64,000 nucleotides of DNA from JACCTU01 sp963700495 (GTDB lineage Bacteria; Actinomycetota; Thermoleophilia; Gaiellales; Gaiellaceae). Positions 17,387-26,207 of this stretch are shown one piece after another. The position numbers and the translations under genes are program-made. Within the stretch, counting starts at the first letter, position 1. Each line of letters begins with the position of its first letter. The stretch lies in contig CAVOXT010000005.1 of assembly GCA_963700495.1 (NCBI GenBank), forward strand, positions 310,001 through 374,000. The letters run 5' to 3'. The notes under the pieces were generated by a model. The model was given only the letters and a program-made list of their open reading frames with translations, did not search any database and was not told the origin of the DNA.

Positions 17387-18747
17387 CTCGAGACCCGGAT
17401 AACCCGCTCGCAGCCCGAGACGTTGTCGATGCGATCCGCACGGACCGTATCGCGCCCGTTGCCGCACGCGATCGTGTCCTGCTCTCCGTCGACGGCGCCG
17501 ATCGTGTCCTTCCCGGGACCGCCGTTGACGGTGTCCCTGCCCGGGCCGCCGTCGAGGCTGTCGTTTCCCGGACCTCCGCTCAACCTGTCGTTGCCCTTGC
17601 CGCCCTGCAGGTTGTCGTTGCCGTTCCCGCCGTCGAGGCAGTCGTCGCCGTCGAATCCGCGCAGGCGGTCGGCGCCGGCAAGCCCGAGGAGCCTCTCTCC
17701 GCCGGGGCCGCCGTCGAGATGATTCGCGGAGCGGGTTCCGGTGAGCCGCCGCTCGCACGGGCCGGGAAGCGCGAAGACCGCCTGGATCGACGTGATCTGG
17801 AACGCGGGGAAGCTGCGGCAGGTCGGGTCGGAGGTGCAGTACGAGAACCCGCCTCGCCATCCGACGAACGTTGCCCCGGTCCCCTTGTTCGCCTCGGCGG
17901 TCAGCGTCACCTTCTCGCTCTGCTCGAACACCGCCTTGCAGGTCGGATTGCAGACGATCGCCTCGCTCAGCCGCGAGCGGCTCGAGCGCACCAAGCCGGC
18001 GCCGCTCGGCTCGACGACGACCCTGAGCTGCTCGCGCATTCGCGGCGGAATGATCTCCGGGCTGTCCGGATCGTCCTTGAACTTCGCTCCGGCGACGTCG
18101 TTCCCCGAGAGCAGCAGCGTGCAGGTCGGGGCCGTTCCCGCCTCCTGGCAGGCGCCGCTCCATCGCTCGAACTCGGCCGCGGGGCTCGCCGTCAGCCTGA
18201 CCTCTGCAAACGCCGGAAACTGCCGGTTCCTGCACGAGTCCGACCCCGAGCAGTCGATCCTGTCGTCGGCGCTCGTGACGCGGCCGTCGATCGGGTCCCC
18301 GAGGTTGTCGACGAGCTGGTTGCCGTTCGCGTCCAGCAGGTCGCTGCCCTCGACCACGACGGTGAGGCTCGTCGGCGTGAACGTCGCCACGACCGTGCGG
18401 TCCGAGTCGACGTCGACCGTGCAGGCGCTCGTGCCGGGACACTCGAACACGCTCCACCCCACGAAGCCCGATCCCTGCGCCGTCAGCGTCAGATCCTGGC
18501 CACGCTCGACCGTGTACTTGCAAGGCCTGCCGTTGTCCCGCGTGTCGCCGACGTCGCAGCTCGGCCTGCCCGAAACGTTCACCGCGCCGTTGTTGCCCGT
18601 CAGGATCAGGTCGAGCGTGACGGTGTCCGCGACCGAGCCGGCGCCACCCACGCGCGCCTCCGCGGCGGTCGATGCCGACGCCACGACCGCGAGCAGCGCC
18701 GCTACGGCAACCGGTCGTACGAACCTACGGCGCCCAAGCGGACGCAC
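17383..18747 (-). CDS. Secreted protein with bacterial repeat modules and RTX calcium-binding nonapeptides
   Basis: 454 residues from ATG 18747 with a signal peptide (RRRFVRPVAVAALLAVV, cleavage near AEARV). The middle holds three Cys-containing modules of the bacterial repeat type, each with a FxGW-x or FERWSGxC core. About residues 345-425 form a run of G-G-x-G-x-D-x-L nonapeptides (GGPGGERLLG, GGNGNDNLQG, GGKGNDRLSG, GGPGNDSLDG, GGPGRDTVNG), the calcium-roll of RTX proteins. Two Cys near the C terminus probably form a disulphide. There is no type I secretion operon beside it, and the signal peptide points to Sec export. Function unknown; probably cell surface. Confidence 0.82.
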   Translation of the reverse strand: MRPLGRRRFVRPVAVAALLAVVASASTAAEARVGGAGSVADTVTLDLILTGNNGAVNVSGRPSCDVGDTRDNGRPCKYTVERGQDLTLTAQGSGFVGWSVFECPGTSACTVDVDSDRTVVATFTPTSLTVVVEGSDLLDANGNQLVDNLGDPIDGRVTSADDRIDCSGSDSCRNRQFPAFAEVRLTASPAAEFERWSGACQEAGTAPTCTLLLSGNDVAGAKFKDDPDSPEIIPPRMREQLRVVVEPSGAGLVRSSRSRLSEAIVCNPTCKAVFEQSEKVTLTAEANKGTGATFVGWRGGFSYCTSDPTCRSFPAFQITSIQAVFALPGPCERRLTGTRSANHLDGGPGGERLLGLAGADRLRGFDGDDCLDGGNGNDNLQGGKGNDRLSGGPGNDSLDGGPGRDTVNGGPGKDTIGAVDGEQDTIACGNGRDTVRADRIDNVSGCERVIRVSS

Positions 18748-18823
18748 TGCGACGGCGGGACGAGACGTTTGGCCCCCTGACGGCGGGTTCTGCCAGCCAG
18801 GATCGCACCCGCCTCCCGAGCCG

Positions 18824-21538
18824 TCAATCGCAACCCGCGAACGCGTCGTGCTCCCGCGCGCGGACCCGGGGAGTAACCCGGGTTGCGGCGAGGCAGACGA
18901 GCGCCCTCAGCGGGCGGCACTCGGCGCACTCGAACACGGTGATCCGGCCTTCCGCGCCTGCGACGGCGACTCTTCGCCCGTGCGGCGCGAACGCGACGCC
19001 TTCGAGCGATGACGCGCGCGTTCGGACCGAGGTGACGGGGCCACCGCCCGGCACCGCCCAGACCCTCGCGATGCCGTCGTGCCCCGCCGTGGCGAGGTAT
19101 TGGCCGTCGCCGCTGAAGGAGACGTCCGCGACCGTGTCGCCGTGGCCGGCGACGCGCGCGACGAGCCGCTTCGTATCGATGTCCCAGACCGACGCGGCGC
19201 CGCTCGTGCTACCCGCCGCGACGAGAGCACCGCTCGGATCGAAGGCGACGCTCGTCAGAAAGTCGTCGCCGCGGTCACGGCTCGGGAGCACGGCCGAGGC
19301 CGTCGCGGAGCCGACAGGCCAGAGACGAACCGCGTGGCCGGCCGCAACGGCCAGGAGCTCGCCGTGGGGCGAGAACGCGACCCCGTCGACCCTCTCCGTC
19401 GACGTACGGAGCTGCGAGACGAGCTTGCGCTCCCTCCAGCGCCAGACGCGGACGAGCGGACCGCCGCCTGCTGCGGCTAAGAGCTCGCCGTCGGGGGAGA
19501 GCGCGACGTCGTAGAGCGGAGGACCGCCGACCTGACCCAGGGTCCCGAGCAGCGCGCCGGAGGACGCGTCCCAGACCCGCGCCGTTCCGTCGTCGCCCGC
19601 GCTTGCGACGAGGCGGCCGTCGCGGCTGAACCGCGCGCTCTCGACCCAGTCGTCCGCCTTCTGGCCGTGGCGCAGCGTGTGGAGGACACGACCCGATCTC
19701 GAATCCCAGATGCGCACGGTCCGATCCTCGCCCGCAGTCACGAGCAGCCTGCCCTCCGGATGAAACGCGACGTCGCGAACCGTCAGCTCGTTCGGCGGCG
19801 AGAGCTGCGCCTGAACCGGGTCCGCCGCGAACGCCCAGGTCCTGATCGCACCGTCGTCGCCGCCCGTCAGCACGGTTCTGCCGTCCGGCGCGAACGACGC
19901 GCTGAGGACGAGCCCGTCGTGGCCGCGAAGCTCGCCGAGCGACCGCCCGGTGGCGGCGTCCCAGATCCGGCCCGTCTCGTCCTCGCTCGCGGTCACGAGC
20001 GACCCTCCGTCGGGACTGAACGCAAGGCTCGTGATCGCGGTCTCGTGGCCGTTCAGCTCGACCGTGCGCCCCGTTCGAAGATTCCACACACGGGCCACGC
20101 CGTCGTCGTCACCGGTCGCAACTCGCCTGCCGTCCGGGCTGAACGCGACGGCGAAGACGGTTCGCTCGTGTTCCTGCACGAGCGGAGGGCCCGGCGTGCG
20201 GACGTTCCAGACGGCCGTTCGCGCTCCACTCGCGGCGACGAGCTGCGACCCGTCGTCGCTGAACGCGACCGCGGTCACCGGCGCCCGCTCCCCCGGCGGA
20301 CGCAGCCGGCCGGCCGGCGCGCCGGTTTCCGCCCGCCAGAGGCGGACGACGCCGTCGAAGTCCCCGGTTGCGGCGAGCTCCCCGTCCGGGCTCAACGCGG
20401 CCGCGAGGGGACTCCCCGCCTCGTCGAACGACGCGAGGCGGCGAGGCGGTCCGGGCGAGATCGACCACACGGCTGTGCCCGTCTCGCCCGCACCGAGCAC
20501 TCGGCTTGCGTCGGCGCTGACGCTCACGCTCCGGGCGCCGCTCAGGCGCAACCTGACGACCGGCATTCCCGTCTGCGTGTTCCAGACGCGGACGTTGCCG
20601 CTCCCGAGCGCAGCCGCGACGAGCGGCCGCTTCCGCGCCGTCGCAGTGTCGAGCACGGGCGCGCCCGCGTCGATGATCGAGCGGAGACGGGAGGTCGCCA
20701 GCGCGCGGCGGAGCGCGTTCTCGGCCTCGTCGGTCGGCTCGGTCGTTGCGGCGCGTGCGGCGAGACCGAGACTCTGCTCCGGGTCGACGTCGAGCGCGGC
20801 GATCGCCTGCGCCGCGTACTGCCGGGACAGTGCGAGCCTCGCGCGCTCGGTGGCGTGGTTGCGCTGGATGAACGCGTAGACCGCGGCGATGGTCGCGACC
20901 AGGGCGAGCAAGGTCAGCGTCGTGATCGCACCGCCTACGAGCTGCCTCGCGCGGCGGCGCTGGCGCACGTCCTCGCCGATGAGGGCGTCCTTGTCGGCCC
21001 CGCGAATCGCTGCCGCGAGTGTGGCAGCGCCGTCGAGGAACCCCGGATCGCGCGCAAACGGCCTGTCTTCGTGCACGCCGCTCAGGTCGACCCAGAGCGG
21101 CTCCGTCCCGAACGCTCCGGCCAGGGCAGGTGGCAGCGCGGTCGAGCGCACCGGGTCGAAGTCGCCGCGTGCGTCGTCCCAGTCGAGGCCTCCTTCGGTC
21201 AGCGCGATGAAGAGGCGGTCGATCGGCTTCCTCGCCCGCCACGTGGCAGCCTCACGATCGACCCATGGGCTGGCGGCCGCCTGGGGCGACGCGAGCAGGA
21301 CGAAGGCGTCCGAGCCGAGGAGCGCGCCCTCGATCTCGGCGCCCAGGTCGGTTGCCGCGGCGAGGTTCGTCTGGTCGCGGAAGACCCGCGGCGGCCACCA
21401 CTGCCACCACTTGTAGGACGGGCGTGCGATCCGGTTCAACGCACGCTGAAGCTCCCGCGCGAGCGCGCCGTCGGCGGCGTGGCTATACGAGATGAACGCT
21501 TCGTACTGCCGGACGCGACGGGGCCGTGGCAACCCCAC
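18824..21538 (-). CDS. TIR domain - transmembrane - double WD40 propeller protein
   Basis: About 904 residues; start chosen at GTG 21538, just upstream of the TIR strand YEAFISYSH. Residues 12-110 are a TIR domain with the FRDQTNL loop and SPWVDREA, in which Glu96 aligns with the NADase glutamate of SARM1 (WVHKE). Residues 201-223 are one membrane helix. After it come 14 WD-like repeats, each ending VW/IW/LW-x6-G with D-G landmarks, enough for two seven-blade propellers. The gene begins 32 bp after the last ABC permease of a tight minus-strand cassette. The known analogy is TIR-NADase effectors and TIR/WD40 signalling proteins. A membrane-held NAD-cleaving sensor is inference. Confidence 0.82.
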   Translation of the reverse strand: MGLPRPRRVRQYEAFISYSHAADGALARELQRALNRIARPSYKWWQWWPPRVFRDQTNLAAATDLGAEIEGALLGSDAFVLLASPQAAASPWVDREAATWRARKPIDRLFIALTEGGLDWDDARGDFDPVRSTALPPALAGAFGTEPLWVDLSGVHEDRPFARDPGFLDGAATLAAAIRGADKDALIGEDVRQRRRARQLVGGAITTLTLLALVATIAAVYAFIQRNHATERARLALSRQYAAQAIAALDVDPEQSLGLAARAATTEPTDEAENALRRALATSRLRSIIDAGAPVLDTATARKRPLVAAALGSGNVRVWNTQTGMPVVRLRLSGARSVSVSADASRVLGAGETGTAVWSISPGPPRRLASFDEAGSPLAAALSPDGELAATGDFDGVVRLWRAETGAPAGRLRPPGERAPVTAVAFSDDGSQLVAASGARTAVWNVRTPGPPLVQEHERTVFAVAFSPDGRRVATGDDDGVARVWNLRTGRTVELNGHETAITSLAFSPDGGSLVTASEDETGRIWDAATGRSLGELRGHDGLVLSASFAPDGRTVLTGGDDGAIRTWAFAADPVQAQLSPPNELTVRDVAFHPEGRLLVTAGEDRTVRIWDSRSGRVLHTLRHGQKADDWVESARFSRDGRLVASAGDDGTARVWDASSGALLGTLGQVGGPPLYDVALSPDGELLAAAGGGPLVRVWRWRERKLVSQLRTSTERVDGVAFSPHGELLAVAAGHAVRLWPVGSATASAVLPSRDRGDDFLTSVAFDPSGALVAAGSTSGAASVWDIDTKRLVARVAGHGDTVADVSFSGDGQYLATAGHDGIARVWAVPGGGPVTSVRTRASSLEGVAFAPHGRRVAVAGAEGRITVFECAECRPLRALVCLAATRVTPRVRAREHDAFAGCD

Positions 21539-21570
21539 GCTTATAGCGTGCGGACCGGCGGTCGGGCGAC

Positions 21571-22320
21571 TCAGTCGATGTCGGCCCGCCGGTACCGCCA
21601 CGTCGCGGCCAGCCAGCCCGCTACCGCGATCGCGGGGAGGACGACGAACGCCGTTGCAGCGGAACGGCCCTCGAGCCGCACATCGACCTCGGGCGCAAGG
21701 CCGAGAATGGAGGACGCCCAGCCGATGACCGTGAAGCGGGCCGTTCCCTCTGCCGTGTGTGCGACGACGTTCTCCCACATCAGGACGAAGGCGAGTCCCC
21801 ACCAGACGGCGCGCCGGAACCAGAGCCCGGCCGCTACGAACAGGCCGGCGTACGCGAGCGCGGCGAATGAAGCAGCGAGGAAAGCCGCGGGGGCGACGTC
21901 GCCGGCGCCCGCGACGAAGCAGGAAGCGGCAAGCGGGACTGCGGTCAGAGGCACGACGATGCTGACCGTGGCGAGCACGGCGGCGGCCGGAAGCTGCCAG
22001 CGCGACACGGGCTTCAGCCACAGGTAGACGAGGAGACGGTCCTCGACGAGGTCGCCGATCGCCGAGGCGCCGAGCCAGAGCGACGCGAACGGTACGAGGA
22101 TCCCCAGCCCGTACCCCGAGACCGAGTCCGCGGCCGCCTGGGCCGAGTTGTCGTCCCAGCGGGCGAACAGGCCGATCACGAGTGACAGGGCGCCGAGCGC
22201 AAGGATGCCGAGCAGGCGCGGAACGGTGATCTGCGTGCGCAGCAGCAGCCGGTAGAGCGCGGGAAGCGAGACGAGCGCGTCCGGCCGAGCCGGGACCGCG
22301 GCTGCGTCGGCGGTGCTCAT
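21571..22320 (-). CDS. ABC-2 type transporter permease
   Basis: 249 residues from ATG 22320 with six hydrophobic segments and the usual ABC-2 layout: a cytoplasmic amphipathic start (SLPALYRLLLRTQIT), a reactive loop after TM2 (IGDLVEDRLLVYLWLKPVSRW, the conserved EDR-x3-YLW-x-KP motif) and a final TM ending WRYRRADID. Its ATGA overlaps the stop of the ATPase gene upstream, so the pair forms one exporter. Substrate unknown. The TIR-WD40 gene follows after 32 bp. Confidence 0.82.
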   Translation of the reverse strand: MSTADAAAVPARPDALVSLPALYRLLLRTQITVPRLLGILALGALSLVIGLFARWDDNSAQAAADSVSGYGLGILVPFASLWLGASAIGDLVEDRLLVYLWLKPVSRWQLPAAAVLATVSIVVPLTAVPLAASCFVAGAGDVAPAAFLAASFAALAYAGLFVAAGLWFRRAVWWGLAFVLMWENVVAHTAEGTARFTVIGWASSILGLAPEVDVRLEGRSAATAFVVLPAIAVAGWLAATWRYRRADID

Positions 22321-23243
22321 CGCTGCACCACGTAGCGGAAGACACCCTCGAGGTCGGCGTCGAGGGGACGCACCTCGAACAGGCGGGCTTTCCGGTCACG
22401 CGCGACCGGTGCGAGCGCGTGCGCCAGGGCGCGCGCGTCCGTCGTGTCGAGCTCGAGCACCTGATCGCCGTCGAGTCGCACGCCGACGGCGGTCCCGGCT
22501 TCGAGCAGCGCCCCCGCAAGCTCGCGCGGGCGGTCGGTGCGCACGCGGATCCGCATCGGGCGGTCGTCCATCAGCGCCCGCAACTCTCGGAAGTCCCCGG
22601 CTGCGGCAAGCCTGCCCTGCGACATGACGAGGACCTGCGAGCCCAGGCGCTCCACCTCGTCGAGCACGTGGCTGGACACGATCACGCAGCGCCCTTCGTT
22701 CCCGAGGCGCCGGAACAGCGCGACCAGGTCACCCCGCTGGCGCGGATCGAGGCCTGTCAGCGGCTCGTCGAGGATGAGCACGGCGGGGTCATGGACGATC
22801 GCCTGCGCCACCTTCACGCGCTGCCGCATTCCTTTCGAGTACGTGGGGAGCCGCCGGCGGTCGGAAGGGTCGAGGCCGACCGTCTCGAGTACGGAGGTCG
22901 CCGCGGCCTCGGGATCGGAGAGCCCGTGCAGCCTGGCCGAGAGGGCGACGAACTCGTGCGCGCTCAGCGGCTCGAACACGCTCTCCTGCTGCGGAACGAG
23001 CCCGATCTGCCGGGTCACGCCCGTGTCCGCGCGCGGGTCCCGCCCGAGGACGCGAACGGTGCCCTTGGAGGGCCGGGCGAGCCCGCAGAGCATCCGGAAC
23101 ATGGTCGACTTGCCGGCGCCGTTCGGGCCGAGGAGCGCCGTCACGCCGGGGCCGACGTCGACGCTGACGTCCGAGACGGCGACGAGCGGCCCGAACCACT
23201 TCGAGACGCTGTCCGCGACCACGCGAGGCTCGACCACGCTCAC
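22317..23243 (-). CDS. ABC transporter ATP-binding protein
   Basis: 308 residues from GTG 23243 (4-nt overlap with the upstream permease). Walker A GPNGAGKST, Q-loop VPQQESVFEP, signature YSKGMRQRVK, Walker B AVLILDEPLTGLD and the H-loop SSHVLDEVE are all intact. The C-terminal 90 residues form the extra domain typical of the CcmA/DrrA exporter group. Partner of the permease at 21571. Cytoplasmic. Confidence 0.9.
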   Translation of the reverse strand: MSVVEPRVVADSVSKWFGPLVAVSDVSVDVGPGVTALLGPNGAGKSTMFRMLCGLARPSKGTVRVLGRDPRADTGVTRQIGLVPQQESVFEPLSAHEFVALSARLHGLSDPEAAATSVLETVGLDPSDRRRLPTYSKGMRQRVKVAQAIVHDPAVLILDEPLTGLDPRQRGDLVALFRRLGNEGRCVIVSSHVLDEVERLGSQVLVMSQGRLAAAGDFRELRALMDDRPMRIRVRTDRPRELAGALLEAGTAVGVRLDGDQVLELDTTDARALAHALAPVARDRKARLFEVRPLDADLEGVFRYVVQR

Positions 23244-24120
23244 CGGAACGCCTCGATGCGCCGGTACCGGAACCAGCAGACAAGCGCTCCCGCCGCGATC
23301 GCGGCGGCCAGGCCCCCGGCGACGACCCACGTGGCGAGCGCCTCGACGGGCGCGTTGTCGTCGGGGTGCTCGGCGAAGATCCTGTACGAGAGATCGGACG
23401 CGACGAACGGGAAGCTGAGCAGGTCGAGCGCGTTCGGCGCGCCGGTGCTTTCGATCGCAGGCCGGACGACGCTGACCGGCACGAACAGCACGAGCACGAC
23501 ACCGACCGCGGCGGCCGCTCGTCGCGTCGTGAAGCTCGAGACGGCCATCGACAGGGATGTGTAGAGAAGCGCCGTTGCCAGCCCAGAGGCAAGGATCCGC
23601 AGCAGAAGCTCCGGGGTCTCGCCGGCGGTCGGTCCGAAGCCGGCGAGCACGAACGCGACGAGCATGAAGAGCAGCGGACCGACCGTGATCAGGAGCATGA
23701 CGGCGAGCACACCGAGCCCTTTGGCGAGGAGATACCGGTTGCGGTCGAGCGGACCGGCGAGGTAGAGCCCGAGCATTCCCGTGCGCCGGTCCGGGCAGAG
23801 CGCCTCGGGAGCGACGAGCGCAGCGAAGAGCGCGAGCGCGCTCCCGATGATGAACGTGGTAGTCGCCGTACGTGATCAGGTCGTCTGACGACGACGTTGT
23901 CGGCGATCGCGGCGAACGCGACGGAGACGAGGGCGGGGAGGAACGCGATCGCGAGCGTGATCGCGGGCAGCACCTTGTGCCGCGCGCCGCGCCCGAGCCC
24001 GAGCACGCGCCGCATCGTGAAGACGGCCAGGGTGAGGATCGCCCGGGCCGGCCGCTCGCGGGGGCCGTCGTAGGAGCGGTAGCCGAGGTCGAAGAGCTGT
24101 GCGTCCTGTCCCGTCGTCAC
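23240..24120 (-). CDS. ABC-2 type transporter permease with two adjacent frame breaks
   Basis: About 290 residues from GTG 24120. The N-terminal domain has FDLGYRSYDGPR-x4-ARAI, a motif of actinobacterial ABC-2 permeases paired with this ATPase type; the last TMs end CWFRYRRIEAF. Two single-base gains lie only 29 nt apart near nt 23877 and 23853. The reading VVV / DDLITYGDY / TFIIGSALALF needs all three frames, and only the joined form gives the expected periplasmic loop plus TM2. The conserved PDRRTGMLGLYLAGPLDRNRY reactive loop follows. GTGA overlaps couple it to both ATPase genes. It is broken as read, yet conserved on both sides. Confidence 0.75.
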
Positions 24121-25058
24121 GTGCCGGCTCCCAGGTACACGTCCTCGAGCGTCCGCCCGCGCGGCCCCAGCCGCCGCAGCCCGACGCCGAGGTCGGCGAC
24201 TGCGTCGCGAACGGCGTCGTGGACTCCGTCCTCGCCGCCGAGGAGGAGGACGCCGCCGTCGACGGTCACTTCGAAGCCGCGCGCCTGCAGGATCGACGCC
24301 AGCTCGTCGGCTCGCCCGTCCACCTCGACCACGAGCCCAGCCGGGCCGCGACGAAGGTCCGCGAGCGTTCCCGCGCGCACGACCTCGCCGCCCTCGACGA
24401 TCACGACCGCGTCGCAGATCCGCTCCACCTCCTCGAGGTGGTGGGACGAGACGACGATGTGCATGCCGAACTCGGTGCCGATGCGGCGGATGAGGTCGAG
24501 CATCTCGGTCCGCTGCATCGGGTCGAGCCCGTCGGTCGGCTCGTCGAGGAGGACCAGCTCGGGGTCGTGTGCGATCGCGGAGGCGAGCTTCACGCGTTGC
24601 CGCTGGCCCGTGGACATCGTCCCGACGGGTCGGAAGCGCTCCTCGCCGAGGCCGACCAGCCAGAGCGCGTCGTTGGCGCGCTGCATCGCCGCTCGGTGGG
24701 GCAGGAGGTGCATCTCCGCGAGGTGGCGCACGAGGTCGGTCGCCGCAAGCTCGGACGGAAGGTCGTGGTGCTCGGGCGCGTAGCCGATGCGCGACCTCAT
24801 CTCGACCCCGGCCGTCGCGGGATCCCGGCCGAGCACGGTCAGCTCGCCGGCGTCCCGAGAGCGGAGCCCGAGGATGAGCGAGATGAACGTCGTCTTGCCG
24901 GCGCCGTTGGAGCCGAGCAGCCCGGTGATCCCAGGCCCGATCTCGGCGTCGAGACCCGCGAGCGCGACGGTGCGGCCGTAGCGCTTCACGACCCCGCGCG
25001 CCGAGACGACGCTGCGGGAGGTCGCCCGCTCGGGCGGGATCGGGTGAGCGCTGGACAA
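24117..25058 (-). CDS. ABC transporter ATP-binding protein
   Basis: 313 residues from ATG 25058, first gene of the four-gene ABC cassette. Walker A GSNGAGKTT, Q-loop YAPEHHDLPSE (Gln replaced by Glu in the usual PQ position), signature MSTGQRQRVKLA, Walker B LVLLDEPTDGLDP and H-loop SSHHLEEVE. C-terminal accessory domain of about 90 residues. It pairs with the permease at 23240. The two ATPases are only distantly alike, so the cassette is two transporters or one heteromeric one rather than a recent duplication. Confidence 0.9.
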   Translation of the reverse strand: MSSAHPIPPERATSRSVVSARGVVKRYGRTVALAGLDAEIGPGITGLLGSNGAGKTTFISLILGLRSRDAGELTVLGRDPATAGVEMRSRIGYAPEHHDLPSELAATDLVRHLAEMHLLPHRAAMQRANDALWLVGLGEERFRPVGTMSTGQRQRVKLASAIAHDPELVLLDEPTDGLDPMQRTEMLDLIRRIGTEFGMHIVVSSHHLEEVERICDAVVIVEGGEVVRAGTLADLRRGPAGLVVEVDGRADELASILQARGFEVTVDGGVLLLGGEDGVHDAVRDAVADLGVGLRRLGPRGRTLEDVYLGAGT

Positions 25059-25109
25059 CGGTTTCCGTGAGGCTACCGAGGCTGCCCTGCAACGCCCGGT
25101 TCGCCGAGA

Positions 25110-25409
25110 CTACGCGGGCGGGGGCCCTGCGTACCGGCTGTCGTACATGGACTTCGTGTACCTCGAGCTGTACGAGGCGATGTCGAGCAGCACGCCGAAC
25201 GCGACGACCAACCACTCCCATCCCGAGACGCCGCCCGGGGCAGACCACACAACCACGTACATCAACGTCGTCCACGGAAGAAACAGCAGCCCCAGGAGCG
25301 GCACGATCCAGGAATCGAAGGCCGCGCCGACGCGATCGCCGAAGATCCACCAAAGCAGCAGGGCGATGCGCGGCCCGAGCCCGAACGCGGCAAGGAAGAG
25401 ACAGCACAC
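25110..25409 (-). CDS. Small membrane protein, 99 residues
   Basis: GTG 25409 opens a chain with three hydrophobic segments: FLAAFGLGPRIALLLWWIFG, WIVPLLGLLFLPWTTLMYVVV and WLVVAFGVLLDIASY. The LGPR-x5-LWWIF and LPLLGLLFLPWTTL pattern is common in actinobacterial inner-membrane proteins of unknown function. It ends with a Tyr-rich polar tail. Stands alone between the ABC cassette and the divergent gene at 25490. Confidence 0.75.
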   Translation of the reverse strand: MCCLFLAAFGLGPRIALLLWWIFGDRVGAAFDSWIVPLLGLLFLPWTTLMYVVVWSAPGGVSGWEWLVVAFGVLLDIASYSSRYTKSMYDSRYAGPPPA

Positions 25410-25489
25410 GGGCCGTCACTGTCCCAGGTCTCCCGCGCGTAGTCAATGTCTCGGGGCGTAGGGTTGCGTCAATCCACAGGGAGGCTGGT

Positions 25490-25774
25490 ATGGCGTTCGC
25501 GCGTGTTGTGACCTTCGAAGGAGTCAGCAAGGACCGGATGGACGAGATGGACCGCGAGATGCGCGAGGGGCAGCCGCCGGAGGGACTCCCGGCGACCGAG
25601 GTCATCGTCCTCCACGACCCGGAGGCCGAGGAATCGGTCGCGATCGTGTTCTTCGAGACGGAGGACGACTACAGGCAGGGCGACGAGGTGCTGAGTGCGA
25701 TGCCGACCGGCGACACGCCGGGGCGGCGCACATCGGTCAAGAAGTACGCCGTCGCTACTCGCATGACGGTCTAA
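25490..25774 (+). CDS. Hypothetical protein of ABM-like ferredoxin fold
   Basis: 94 residues from ATG 25490, with GGGAGG 6-13 nt upstream. It looks like a small dimeric alpha-beta-barrel (ABM/EthD-like) protein: strand ARVVTFEGV, helix RMDEMDREMREG, strand EVIVLHDPEAEESVAIVFFETEDDYRQGDEVL and strand SVKKYAVATRM. The pattern is frequent in actinobacteria next to tRNA genes. No catalytic residues can be named. Confidence 0.75.
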   Translation: MAFARVVTFEGVSKDRMDEMDREMREGQPPEGLPATEVIVLHDPEAEESVAIVFFETEDDYRQGDEVLSAMPTGDTPGRRTSVKKYAVATRMTV

Positions 25775-25885
25775 CGACCGTGCCGCGGGTGCCGGCTCCG
25801 CCGGCGCCCGCTCAGCCCGTTTCTCGGAGGTGACCGAGATCCGGAGAAAGTCGAGCGCCGAAGGCGCGACTTTGTCCGGACGAGA

Positions 25886-25958
25886 CAGGGGCGGCAGGAC
25901 TCGAACCTGCAACCCCCGGTTTTGGAGACCGGTGCTCTGCCAATTGAGCTACGCCCCT
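25886..25958 (-). tRNA. tRNA-Trp (anticodon CCA)
   Basis: Read on the minus strand, AGGGGCG pairs with CGCCCCT in the acceptor stem. D-arm GCTC..GAGC, anticodon stem CCGGT/ACCGG around TCTCCAAAA (loop CTCCAAA, anticodon CCA), and T arm GCAGGTTCGAGTCCTGC are all present. 73 nt; no CCA encoded. Confidence 0.95.
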
Positions 25959-26009
25959 AGGGTTGCGCGCCCAGTGTAGACGCGGCCTGCGCGGGATAGC
26001 CTCACCGGC

Positions 26010-26174
26010 ATGTCGCAGCGCCGCGCGCTCGGCGTCCTCTTCCTCGCGCTCGCGGTGGGCCTTGCGGGCGTGGCCTATGCGGCGTTCGCCGCCGACGTCT
26101 GGCCGGTGGCCTTTGCGGCCGCCGTGCTGGCCGTGTGGCTTGCAACAATGGCGGTGCGGGGTCTCGCGCGCTGA
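26010..26174 (+). CDS. Small two-helix membrane protein, 54 residues
   Basis: ATG 26010 opens a frame beginning MSQRRALGVLFLALAVG and holding two hydrophobic stretches (LGVLFLALAVGLAGVAYAAF and WPVAFAAAVLAVWLATMAV), ending RGLAR. The positive-inside rule places both ends in the cytoplasm. It lies between tRNA-Trp and the sigma factor gene (33 bp upstream of it), so it may share the sigma transcript. No family known. Confidence 0.65.
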   Translation: MSQRRALGVLFLALAVGLAGVAYAAFAADVWPVAFAAAVLAVWLATMAVRGLAR

Positions 26175-26207
26175 GGAATCGCGCGACGCACGCCGTATTC
26201 TCTTCCC

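Noticed and set aside
19667..22027. 786-codon plus-strand frame opposite the TIR-WD40 gene
   Set aside because: Highly charged, low-complexity translation without domains; the minus strand carries the clear TIR and WD motifs.
21538..22519. Upstream extension of the TIR-WD40 frame by 327 codons
   Set aside because: It runs through the ABC permease gene in another frame and has no domain features; GTG 21538 just before the TIR fold is natural.
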